Assembly (NCBI RefSeq): GCF_014066305.1
Contig: NW_023501068.1
Location: 295,501-359,500 of the forward strand
Reading direction: 5' to 3'
Length of the DNA stretch: 64,000 nucleotides
Source of the DNA: Letharia columbiana
Lineage: Eukaryota > Ascomycota > Lecanoromycetes > Lecanorales > Parmeliaceae
In this document: positions 44,284 through 55,740 of the stretch, piece after piece
How the letters are laid out: every line of letters starts with the position of its first letter
Position numbering within the stretch: position 1 is the stretch's first letter
Program-made: the position numbers and the translations under genes
Notes under the pieces: model-generated
The model's database searches: none
Told to the model about the DNA's origin: nothing
The model's input: only the letters and a program-made list of their open reading frames with translations

Positions 44284-46376
44284 TTATATATACTGATTCT
44301 TTAACTTCTAGCGAAGTATATTTAAGTTAATATATATTTCTATAGAGAATATATCTCGAGTATTTAACTTTCTAATTAAGAGTAATATAATAAATCTATT
44401 TTAATAATTTCTTAATTTAATTTATTATATAATCTTTTAATAATATTAAATATAATACGCTATCATCTAAAGTTTTTCTAATAAAGATTAATTAATTAAA
44501 GATAAGTATTATAAGCGTTAACGAAGATTATAATTTTAGATTAATTTATATAATAATAATAAATTATTTAATTTAGATAAAAGGCTTAAATATTTAATTA
44601 ACGATCTCGATAGATTTATTCGTCTTATAATTAACTTTAAAGAAGTATATAATAGTTATAGAAAAATCGTTGAAAGTCGCGAATTTCATATTTCGATTAA
44701 TTATTACGGGTATTTTATATAAAATAACAATTAATATAGCGATTTTAGAGTTTTCTACTTAGACTCTAAGAAAGAAATATATCGTAATAAGCTTATAATA
44801 TAATTAGCCTTCGAAGCGAGATATAAGTATAGAGTTAGCTATAGATATCTCGGCTAGCCGTAAGTTTAAATTACTAAGACTAGTATTTTATAGTCTTAAT
44901 AGTCTTACGCAGTAAGTCTAAGTAGAAAACTCTATTAAGACTTATTTTTTTAATATATTACCCGATATATAATATTTATATTTTATATATATATAATTCT
45001 TAATAAAAATACGTAACTACGATAATCTTTTTAGTAAAAAAGTTAAATAAATAGTTAAATAGACTTTTATTAAATTAGAAGCTATAGTATAATAGTTAAG
45101 AAGTAAACTTTTAATTTTATTTTATTAAAAAATTTAACTAACTTAATTATAATAGCGATATTAATATTTAAAAATATTATATATCTTAAATAAACGTTAT
45201 AATCTCCCTTTATTTTTTAAATAATTAGACTTATAAGAGTTATCGCGACGATATATATAGATAAATAAATAAGTATATATATATATAAGTAATTATATAG
45301 CTATTGAACTTGCGAAGAGTAGAGTAAAGAGCGAAGCGAAGATAATTTATTTTTTTAATATAAAGTTAGATATTAATAATAGCGATATTAATAAATAAGA
45401 ATATCTTATATAATATCGAAGTCTTTTATAGATATATAAAACGTAGAAAAGATATCTTTAAATATAGAAAGGTTTACGTTATTATTATAAACGATCTAAT
45501 TAAATATCGCTTAATTATCTTCGTACTTTTATACTCGATAATCCGAGAACTAAATATTTAAATTTTTAAATTTCTTTTTAATTCGAGTTATTAAAAGTTT
45601 TTAGATTTCGCTATTATATAGAGAAAGAATATTACTATAAGATATAAAGAGATTAATATCTAAAGTTCGAAGATACTCGTCGTTATTATTATAGAGAAAA
45701 TTAAGTATTTAAATATTCTTAATATATTTTATACTTATATAAGCTCGTTCTAGACGTATTAATCGCGTTAATATTATTTAAAATATATATACTATAATTC
45801 CTCTAACTTCTAAATAAAGTGTATTTAAATTAATATATATTTTTATAAAGAGTATATCTCGAGTATTTAATTTTCTAATTAAGAATAATATAATAAATCT
45901 ACTCTAATAATTTCTTAATTTAATTCGTTATATAATCTTTTAATAGTATTAAATATAATACGCTATCGTCTAAGATTTTTCTAATAAAGATTAATTAATT
46001 AAAGATAAATATTATAAGCGTTAGCGAAGATCGCGATTTTAGATTAGCTTATATAATAATAATAAGTTATTTAATCTAAATAAAAGGCTTAAATACTTAA
46101 TTAGCGACCTCGATAGATCTATTTACCTCGCGATTAACTTTAAAGAAGTATATAATAATCGTAAAAAATCGTTGAAAGTCGCGAATTTCGTATTTCGATT
46201 AATTATTATAAATGCTTTTATATAAAATAACGATTAATATAGCGATTCGGGTTTTCTACTTAGACTTTAAGGGAGGGGTATACCGTAATGGCTTGCGATA
46301 TGGAAGTGGGCCGAGTGTGGGCTGGCTATAGGTCCCCGGCTGCCGTGAGTCTGAATTACTGAGACTAGTATTTTAC
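44284..46376. mobile_element. RIP-degraded transposon remnant bounded by about 600-bp direct repeats
   Basis: 44284-44892 and 45785-46376 are direct repeats: both contain tctcgagtatttaa, taatacgctatc, aaagattaattaattaaaga, ggcttaaata, gtcgcgaattt and gactagtatttta in the same order. The roughly 890 bp between is AT-rich with no open frame, so an LTR element with a collapsed interior or a pair of copies is likely. I could not find a convincing target duplication or TG...CA ends. The right 115 bp of the second copy has normal base composition. Confidence 0.75.
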
Positions 46377-46423
46377 GCCGGCAGCCATCATGATGCTCAT
46401 CGAATATTTTTGTAATCCAAATC

Positions 46424-46815
46424 ATGCTGCGCAAGGTCCCAGCAACCGTTGGCAGCCTCAGAAGCTCTCCGGCTCTCTCACTTCACTCCCGGCTCCGAAT
46501 CCAACCTTCAAGATCTACCTCTACCAAATCCGCCGATCCTAAGGACGCAACCTCAGAAAACATAGTAAGTTGTCTACACACTTCATTGCTGATGCCCTCA
46601 GCTCAAAGCGCCAGGTCTCGAACAAAGATAGCCCCGGATCCGGCGCTGAAGCGCTCTCCAAGAAGAAAAAGACACAAGCTGAATTGGATGACGAGCTGCG
46701 TCAGAAGCTTGAGGCCATGTCCGGTGATGGCGGCGCAGCAGGGCTAGAACTTGAGGACGGGCAGCCAGTGAGCATGAAGAGGAGTGTAAAGAACAACATG
46801 TTTCGATACATCTGA
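46424..46815 (+). CDS. Small conserved-looking protein with mitochondrial-type N-terminus
   Basis: Two exons, 46424-46564 and 46609-46815, joined over a 44-bp intron that ends caaag; 115 residues. The first 40 residues are Arg/Ser/Leu-rich with no acids (MLRKVPATVGSLRSS), like a mitochondrial presequence. The second half is charged, KKKKTQAELDDELRQKLEAM, and ends SMKRSVKNNMFRYI. I recall similar endings in unnamed fungal proteins but cannot give a function. Only the joined frame gives both halves, and the gene starts about 50 bp after the RIP island ends. Confidence 0.6.
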
Positions 46816-47889
46816 GCACACGGGGCTAGGGTCAATAATGCCACGATTGGACGCAGAGAGTCAGGACTGGACGGCCTTCGTCAATAATGGGTCACGCTCT
46901 AAAGTCCGTGAGATGCTGTGGAGGGGGCATGTGTCACAATGGAGCCGGGGCAGAGCGAGGAAATTGCATGAATTGAGCAAATGTATTATTGGCCTGGGGG
47001 TGTACAAGCCTCAAATATGAGAACGCGTTCCTACACTTCTGCTATTGCATGAGCTGCTTCTGTAAGAGCCCGACAGTATCATTACCCAGTATGCATCGTG
47101 ATCAGTTGAGTCAACTATCCGCTGTCTTCGAGAGCACTCAAGCACCCGCACCAACCTTCAGATCCCATATCATTGACTAGCATCTGCTTTTATTGATTAC
47201 CCTGCGCCCAATGTTTCCCCTAGAGATGTGACTCAAATGAAAAGTAAAGTGCAAAGCGGCGTGCGGATGATGTTCGCTACATTACATTCACTCGTTAGTA
47301 TGTCTGGGAGATTGAGTGGGCGCTGAAGAGGTGAGCAGAATTTGCAGATTACAGATTGGGACTTGAAATGAAACGCAGCCTTGGAGACTTTGATGGTTAT
47401 GAGCTGGAAAGGTAGATGCGAAGATGATGGAGTCGGATCAGAAAAAAGGGAAGGAGCGTGGAGATTGAGGCTACTTGATCATATTATTCAATGCAAACCC
47501 TGTCCTTGACTGTAGCATCAGGTCTCCAAATAATTGAGGTGAAAAGTGCCCTCAACAATACTCCCTTCGTCCATACTCCATAGCATTGCCAGCGAAAGAG
47601 GCAATGGTGGCGGGTCAGCTCAGAGACGGCCCGAAGTGTTGCCGAGAGATCGTCAGCCTTACAACTTAAATGCAAGTTGCAGCCCAGAGGCCTTTTTGCA
47701 TCTAGATTCTAGAAGGGTAGCTTCGTGCAAACTTTTCAGCAAAACACCCACGTCCATGTCCATTTCGATGTCAACGTCGATGAGAGTAAAGGCAAATCAT
47801 TCCAGATATTTGCTTCAAAGGACTTTTATGCCCATGAACAATCATTCGTGTCCGTACCGTAGAAGACCATAGCTCTTTGAACCAACGAG
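46816..47889. other. Intergenic, no gene seen
   Basis: About 1.1 kb upstream of the MATE gene. Short frames only, none with a motif. It contains the MATE promoter. Confidence 0.5.
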
Positions 47890-50266
47890 ATGACTTCTCC
47901 AAGTCCTGCGAAACCAATCCGTCCAGGACGGCTATGGACCACCCGCAGCCGCTCCTCAATGTTCTCCTCTTCGGCACCATTGGCAGAGGCCTCTGTAGCA
48001 AAAGATTTGGAAGAAGAATCCGACAAAGATCCGGAGAATCCTATGGAGGAAGACGACATTTCCCACGACGAATCGGATTCAGACCTGGAAACCCTGCATC
48101 AAACAACGTCCGGCCCATCCTTAGGCCGGTCCATGGTTGGCTCATATAGAAGACCCAGCTTTACAATAGCAGGCTCTCGGGCTACCATTGCCACTGGATT
48201 GCAAGGGTCAATGCGAGCTCCAAGCAAGAACGATCGCCGTGAGGCAAGAAGGGAAGAGCGAAGTTTACTTCGTGACAACAACATCATCCCGCCAAAACAC
48301 CCTCGGAAAGGAGAGGGTTCTCAGACAATTGGCCGCCGAGCCTCCCGACTTCTCTCCGTGCCCGGCATCCTAGATGAGGGTAAGAAGGTCAAGCGGCCAG
48401 ACCAGGTAGATGAGACAGCAGCAGGAGACAGCACCAGTCCCCGAGAAACGAGTCCCCTATTGGGAGATCCCGAGCTGCCATATGGAGGTCAAGATACTCA
48501 TGCGAACCTTGACATCAAATGGGAGGAAGCAGTATTAGAAGGCAAGATTCAGACGACGTGGCAGCGTGAAGCCAAAGTATTGGGACGTTATTCGGGGCCG
48601 TTGGTGCTTACATTCATGCTTCAGTACTCCTTGACCGTTGCCAGCATATTTACGGTAGGTCACATTGGGAAGGTCGAGCTTGGAGCAGTAAGCCTGGCAA
48701 GTATGACTGCCAATATCACCGGCTATGCAATTTACCAAGGATTAGCAACGAGTTTAGACACCCTTTGTGCGCAAGCGTACGGATCTGGGAGAAAAAAGCT
48801 GGTGGGGTTACAGACGCAACGAATGGTCTACTTTCTATGGACGATCACGATCCCCATAGGCATCATCTGGCTCTGTGCTGACAAAATCCTGATGAAGGTA
48901 GTGCCCGAGAAAGACGTTGCAATCCTGGCTGGACGGTACTTGAAGATCGTTCTCATTGGAGCCCCTGGCTATGCGACCTTTGAGTCAGCCAAAAGATATT
49001 TGCAGGCACAGGGATTGTTTTCTGCTTCTCTTTACGTTCTTCTGATTTGCGCTCCCTTGAATGCCTTGATGAATTGGCTTTTCGTTTGGGTATGTCCCCC
49101 AAATCACTTTACCTGCAGTATGATTCTCATCCTTAACAATTATCAAACTCCTCCAAGCTCTCCTGTTCACTTTCGATCACATTTCTGGTCTGGTTTTACA
49201 TGAAAAATCGGCGTCTGACGTCCTCAGCAATTCAACTGGGGCTTCAACGGTGCACCGATAGCTGTTGCCATAACAGACAATCTACTTCCTATTCTCCTCA
49301 TCCTCTACATCCGTTTCGTAGCCGGGGGTAACTGCTGGCCCGGCCTGACAAGAAGAGGTGACTTCTCCTCTCAAGCAAAGCCCTCTTTCAGATTCCACCG
49401 AATGAAAATCCTCTCCTAACATTCAAATTTCACTCAGCCCTCCACAACTGGCTTCCCATGATCCGCCTCGCCCTCCCCGGCCTCGTAATGGTGGAAGCCG
49501 AATGCCTCGCCTTCGAAATCCTGACCCTCGCCGCCTCCTATTTCGGCACCAGCCACCTCGCTGCCCAGTCAGTCCTTGCCACCATCACATCCTTCACATT
49601 TCAGTACGTATTTTTGTAGTCCATAATCCCTCGCTTGGACCAAACCTTGGGTCTTCAGACATGTGTTGGGAGTTTTCCTCTCGGAATAATATGTTCCAAA
49701 GCTCGACATCACACCCCCCAAACTAAACAATACTGATGGCGACATTGTGATCCAGAATCCCCTTCCCCATCTCCATCGCCGCATCCACGCGAATCGCAAA
49801 CCTGATAGGCGCAACGCTGGCCGACGCCGCGAAAATCAGCGCGAGGGTGGCCGGGTTCGCGGCGATCGCCGTGGGCGTCTTCAACGTGGTCCTCCTGTCG
49901 AGTTTGAGGAACCACATACCCCAGCTTTTCACGAGTGATCCGGACGTTATCGAGTTGGTCGCCAAGATACTGCCGTTGTGTGCCGCGTTTCAGCTCTTCG
50001 ACGCGCTGGCTGCTTGCTGCAATGGCATTCTGCGCGGCTTGGGGAGGCAGGAAGTGGGAGGGTATGTGCAGCTGTTCTGCTATTATGTGGTGGCTATGCC
50101 GATCAGTATGGGCACCGCGTTCGGACTGGGGTGGCAGCTGTATGGTCTCTGGGCTGGTGTGGCGATAGCGTTGGGATTGGTGGGCGTCATCGAGGGGGTT
50201 TTCCTGTCGAGGGTCAATTGGGAGAGGAGTGTGGAGGATGCAAGGAGCCGGAACGAGAGATCGTGA
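47890..50266 (+). CDS. MATE family multidrug/toxin extrusion transporter
   Basis: Multi-pass antiporter of the MATE family that exports organic cations or metabolites, vacuolar or plasma membrane. Four exons: 47890-49089, 49228-49357, 49438-49603 and 49756-50266; 668 residues. An acidic/basic Ser-rich cytosolic N-terminus (about 210 residues) is followed by the MatE domain, with YSGPLVLTFMLQYSLTV, GKVELGAVSLASMTANITG, TLCAQAYGSG (the CAQAYG motif), NALMNWLFVW, then the second half beginning ALHNWLPMIRLALPGLVMVEAE and IPFPISIAASTRIANLIGA. The ending is hydrophilic. Introns of 138, 80 and 152 bp; the first and third are longer than usual. The C-terminus is normal. Substrate unknown. Confidence 0.93.
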
Positions 50267-50559
50267 ATGGGGTGGCGGCAGGGATGAGGAGTCCAGCGTA
50301 CAGATGTGTATAGGCTGGGCAAGATCGGGGAACTTATGGATGGGCTGGATGGAAATCTGCTTCCGAATGCAATGCAGTTTGACACTATGCGGATTCCGAT
50401 GCTAACGAAAGATCATCGTGGGACGTAGGAGCCATGATGCGCTTGTGGGAAACCTTGAAGAGCTGCTTGACTGGGGCTCCTTCGATGCACGCTTCTATTT
50501 TGTACAAAGTAGCGCTTTGCTAGCATATCATGATTAGGCGTGGCCGCTCGACCATCTAT

Positions 50560-53467
50560 CTACCCCTCTTCCCATGCGGGATTCTGAGGAAATGTCAGTC
50601 CGCTTCTGGCTGAAAAATCAGGGGTCGGAATCCCTTACCTTTCTCAAAATAACAAGACCCTCCAAATTGCTCGCCAGACTGATATACTGCTCGTCCTCCA
50701 ACTCCGCCCTCTCTCCATATGCCAGCAGCACCGGCGTACTTTGCGTCTGCCACCCTGTAATGGTCTTCGGTCGACCTGCCTGTCCTACCACATCCACAGC
50801 CTGACCGACTCGTACGTTCACCTGTAAGGGCTTCAAGTCCTCGTCCAGTGTTACTAAGAATCTCGGATGCATAGCGGTGACAATAAAGTAAAGCAGGTAA
50901 TGAGAATCGGCGAGGATAAACGACTTGGCATCGATCATAGCCACCAGGACGGTCAGCAGACCGGCAGCCGCGACGCGCGAGAGGATCTGTCGGTCAGTGT
51001 GGAAAGGATTTATGGACATTGTACCCTTGCCCATGTGTAGAAGACCTTGCGCTATTCGGACCATGAACAACGAGTTCTGATCTCGGTGGTAGTAGCTTGC
51101 AAGTTGTCTCAGTAGCTGGGCCAATCTTGCGTTGTTGGTACCTGCTCCGAGGAGACCCATTGCAAATATGGCGTTGATTGCCACGTCATTGTCATTGTCG
51201 TGGGTATATCTTGAAAGTGTGTCGTAGACCTTCATCTGTGGATTACTTGGGCTGATGAGACCCATCGCGAGTGGGACAGCTTTTCGTATGTTGGCTTCCC
51301 CATAGTGCATGAGATGGCCAAACTGTCGTAGGACCATCTCTTGGCCTACCTCTTCACCCATTGAAATCAGTGATAGACCGAGCACGGCATATGTTTGGAT
51401 GAGCTCGTCTCCCTTCTTGTCATCGCCATCTTCGATGTGCTCGTTGCAAAGGTGAAGCAGCTCTTGCAACTTCAGTACCGTCCCTGTACCTGCCCATGCA
51501 CAGACTTCCGCGAGGACTGCTGCGGGCTTTGCCATTGGGTGTTCGATAGCCTTGAGAGTCTCCAGAATAACCTCTACTTCTTCCTGGCGGCCAAAAAACA
51601 GTAAGGCAAGTCCCAGCGACATGAAACGTGTCCACTTGTCCTTCAATTGCTTTTGTCGCTCCTCGTCTAAAAGCGTAGTAATGATGGCCTCACTGACTCG
51701 GTCATTTGACGATCCGACGAAGACAAGACCAAGAGATAGTGCTGCCATAGCTGAGATTTGCATATCCAGTGACGTATCTTCGACTATGGGAAGAAGCAAC
51801 TCCAAAAGCTCCTCTTTGTTGGTGTTTGCATAAGCCAGCCCAAGGCCCATGATTGAGCCCATTCGTATCAGTACACTCTTGGCTCCGAGGGTTTCCTCGA
51901 CGCCGAGGAGAGAAATAGATGAGTCGGTTTCATCGCGTATGCCTGAATTCATAATTCCAACCGCGAGGAACGCACCGGCTTTGATATTGTCGTCCTCCGC
52001 TAAGAGGAATGGGTTGACTTGTTCCAACCCGTCAGTACCTTCCCACTGTAGCAGCATTCCCATTGATGCTGCTGTGGCCATCATGCCATCATCCTTCGTT
52101 TTCCAGACCCAGTTCGTCTTTTCGCCCTCAATCAGCATCATTTTGTCCTTGCCAAACCCTGCGTTGGTAAAGGCATTGACGAAGGCACTGGCGAGATTGT
52201 GTCTGTACGAGTCAATATTTGTAAGGCCTGCTGTTCGAGTGCTTTCCAGATGGCTTTTGTAGATTTCTTCAGGCATTTTGGGCTCAAGGATGTTCAGTTC
52301 CTTCGCCAGTGTCTTGAAGTAATCTGGAAGTTTGGCATTGGTAAGACACGCTGCCAGCTCTTCATCCGTTTCCGCTCCTAGGGAAGGCTCGAGCCAGATC
52401 TGCTGTCGAGCAACCAAAAGTGCCATTTGCTTTTTGAGTGCTAGGTCTTTGGTCGATTCAAAGTCTTGGTGGATGAGGTCGGTATCATTTAATCGGATTG
52501 CAAGTACCGTTGCTTGTGGGAGTTTGTTGTAGGATGTGTAGATGTCGTGGGCGGTCCTTAGGAATTGTTGGTCTTCAGGGTATGTCAGGAGATTCACCAT
52601 GCTGACCATATAAAGGCAGACCCTCGGATAGGTATTTTCATCCAGATACTGCGGGATCTCCTGAATCCTCTCAAGCTCACTCAAGATATCCACGGCGTCG
52701 GCTTCAGCATTGTGACTCAGAAAATATGGTACAAGCGTCCTTGCGAGCTCGACCAGATCTTGGGCATCCTCGTCGTCCGTCATTCTTCGCTGATAATCCT
52801 GGCCAATCTCGAGTGCCAGATGCCGGACATATTCGTGGCCCCAGGAGCCCAGGTCCTCCGAAGGCGCAAGCAGACGGTACTTAAGTGTGTCCAACTTTTC
52901 CTCATCTCCTTGCGTCATACCGAGCACTGAAAGGACATCTGCAAGATGTTCCTTATCCTTGCCTTCCGGCCATTGCTCGAAGGTTTTAGTCAGGTCTTCA
53001 TAATGAGGTCGGAGGAATTTCAGCGGCTTTGGTACAGCTGTCATAGACGACGTCGAGGTTTTTATGAAATCTTTGATGGCATCAAGCGCAGGTATGTAGA
53101 GGCTGGTATCTGACTCCTACAAAAATACATCGATCAGCATAAGGGTACGTGGACTATAGAAGTCATAACTGTAGATATACTTACATGTAGACGAGCGACC
53201 AGCATCTCCAGCTCATTTTTCAGATTTTGATCCTCTTCATTTAATTCCTCTGTTTGCACAGATCTGGTCAGCAAGGTTCCATCCGGGCACTTTGTAAGAC
53301 AGCATACCTTCCAAAGGCTCATCGCCTGGCTTGCCGTTTGCTATGGGCTTGCCATCCTTGTCCTTCTTTGTGTCATCTTGTTTTTTGGGACTATCTGAAG
53401 GCTTCTCGTCCTCCATCTTGCCCTTTCCCTTCTCAGCAGCTGTCGGGGCTCCATTCTCTTTTGCCAT
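50560..53467 (-). CDS. rpn1: 26S proteasome regulatory subunit Rpn1
   Basis: Non-ATPase base subunit of the 19S particle that docks ubiquitin receptors and Ubp6. Four exons on the minus strand: 53467-53308, 53249-53185, 53116-50639 and 50583-50560; 908 residues, typical of Rpn1. It opens with a charged Lys/Asp-rich start (MAKENGAPTAAEKGKG), and the second exon holds LNEEDQNLKNELEML. The third carries the proteasome/cyclosome repeats (about 380-780), for example GLGLAYANTNKEELLELLLP and ALSLGLVFVGSSND, and the C-terminal domain with LYFIVTAMHPRFL. The last exon codes only eight residues (NPAWEEG plus stop) and replaces a read-through ending; this restores the usual ILRKNP tail. Its intron is 55 bp. 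The first intron is 58 bp and the second 68 bp. Confidence 0.95.
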
Positions 53468-53773
53468 GCTCGCCGCTGGCGAACAGAGTTTCTGGGCGTG
53501 TTATTTGCCGAAGCAGATCGAAGATTAGGGCAGCTTCAAACGTGAATGGATCTCGGAAGGATAATAAGAGGTGCCACCCAAACCGATATGAGAAAGAATC
53601 CTCAATGAAGTAGCTCACAAATGCAGGTAAGGTATTGATTATATGGTAGCGCGTTGAAGCTCCGGAGGCGATCTTCAGCCGCCGCCAAGGCCGAACTTCT
53701 GGCCGTAGCACACATAATAACCATTCTACCACAATTCACACTCCCAGGCCAATCCTCTACAGAGTCGCCCACC
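53468..53773. promoter_or_regulatory. Divergent promoter, rpn1/rio2
   Basis: 306 bp between two opposite start codons. I looked for the proteasome-element words used by Rpn4 in yeasts but did not find a clear match; no motif is claimed. Confidence 0.45.
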
Positions 53774-55183
53774 ATGAAGCTCGACACCAAAGCCCTCCGC
53801 TACCTCACCACAGAGGACTGGCGAGTCCTCACCGCCGTACGTCAATCTCCTCACCCCTCAGCTCTCAACAACCAGGACTAACAGCTGACCAGACACGCCT
53901 AGGTGGAAATGGGCAGCAAAAACCACGAGATAGTCCCCACGCCCTTAATCACCCAACTCTCGGGCCTACGCGGTGGAAGCGGGGTTCACAAATGCATCTC
54001 GACGCTCGCAAAGGCCAATCTCATTGCTAGGATGAAGAACGCGAAATGTGATTTACACCCAAGTCTCAAGGTTCAGAGGCTCTACTGACACCCACCAGAC
54101 GACGGGTACCGTCTCACCTACGGCGGCCTTGACTATCTCGCCCTGCACACACATCTCAAACGGCAAACTTTGTACTCGACCGGCAACTGCATCGGCGTGG
54201 GCAAAGAATCCGACATCTACGTCGTAGCCTCCTCCACCGGCAGCCAATTTGTTCTGAAAATCCACCGCCTGGGCCGCATATCCTTCCGCAGCATCAAGAA
54301 CAACCGTGACTACCTCAGGCACCGCAGCAACGCGAGCTGGATGTACATGAGCCGGCTGTCCGCGCTCAAGGAGTTTACGTTCATGAAGGTCCTGAGGGAG
54401 AACGGCTTTAGGGTGCCAGAGCCTGTGGCGCAGAGTAGGCATACGGTGGTGATGGAGTTGATTGATGCTTTTCCTCTGAGGCAAATACAAGAGGTGCCGA
54501 ATCCGGCTGGCTTGTATGCGGAATTGATTGACATTGTGCTACGCCTGGCGAGCTTTGGGTTGATACATGGGGACTTCAACGAGTTTAATATCCTGATACG
54601 AGAGGATGAGATACCGGCTGTTGAAACATCTGGCGACACCAAGACAGATATACCAGACTCCAAGCCAGCCATCACACTTACGCCCGTCATAATTGACTTC
54701 CCCCAAATGGTCTCCATCGACCATACAAATGCCGAAATGTACTTCGACCGTGATATCAACTGTATCAAACGTTTTTTCGAGAGGCGGTTCAACTTTGTGA
54801 GCGACGAGCCGGGCCCTTTCTTTGCTGATGCAAAAATGCTCGCTGGTGCCCCCGAAAGCAAAAGATTAGACGTTGAGGTTGAGGCCTCAGGCTTCTCTAA
54901 GAAGATGGCGAGAGAATTGGAGAAGTATATGCAGGAAGTCGGCGTGGAAGGAGATGTCAGTTATGAAGGAAGCGGTCACACCGGGGAAGGTGACTCTGAT
55001 GCTTCTGGCACTTCTTCGGGTGCAGAAGAGTCGTCTGACGACTTATCTCAAGACTTAAGAGGTAGTGATGGTAATGATGGCCTTTTCAAGCCCAGTAATG
55101 AAGTTGAGTCCGAAGCGTCTCACAAAGAGTCAAATGCTCTAGCTACTAACGCCGCTGCGGTAACATTAGAGGAAAACAAATGA
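53774..55183 (+). CDS. rio2: Atypical protein kinase Rio2, 40S ribosome maturation
   Basis: RIO2 kinase/ATPase acts in final cytoplasmic maturation of the 40S subunit. Three exons: 53774-53836, 53903-54047 and 54099-55183; 430 residues. The first two exons encode the N-terminal winged-helix domain (MKLDTKALRYLTTEDWRVL, then VEMGSKNHEIVP). The third has the P-loop-like GVGKESDIYVV, a Lys in FVLKIHR, the catalytic HGDFNEFNIL (Asp) and the metal site IDFPQM. The C-terminal tail is acidic and Ser-rich (EGDSDASGTSSGAEESSDD). The small first exons restore the winged helix, which the longest single frame alone lacks. It is divergent from rpn1. Confidence 0.95.
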
Positions 55184-55740
55184 ATATCTCAGGAATACGA
55201 TTCACACAAGTGCATGTTTAGTCATTGTTTGAGAGCGAAAGAGCCAACGTTCATGAGAGCTAATGCTAATCTATAGTTTGGTGAAGCTGAAGCAACCTCA
55301 ACGAGAGGAACGCGTCAGGAAACAGAATTCACACTTGATCCTCCAATCACCTGCTCGTCCGAAGACCATAAAATGACGCCCGGGGGATATGCCGCTGAAA
55401 TGCTTGAGGAGACCACCCATCGTAAGAACATGTTGGTTGAGCCGGCCAAGGCCACATCGCGTGCCAAGATTGATGTAAGGCTAAGGATTCTGATATTAGT
55501 CGTAATGCTGAATTGAGGTAGGAGACTTGCTGAGAAGCGGATCGTGCCAATGAAACGTTTTCGTATCCTCAAGGACTTTTAGACGTGATGCATGTTGCTG
55601 TCGTAATGGTAGTATCAGTTGCGAAATGGTCATCAACCGGTGACCAGAGAAGAGTACAATGAGATACTGTCTGATGAATGGCATACAGGCGGCGCTGGGC
55701 GTGGTTACCGTGGACGATTCCCTGATAAAAGCAGCATGGC
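55184..55740. other. Convergent intergenic region, no gene seen
   Basis: 3' ends of rio2 and the RRM gene face each other. Short frames only. Confidence 0.5.
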
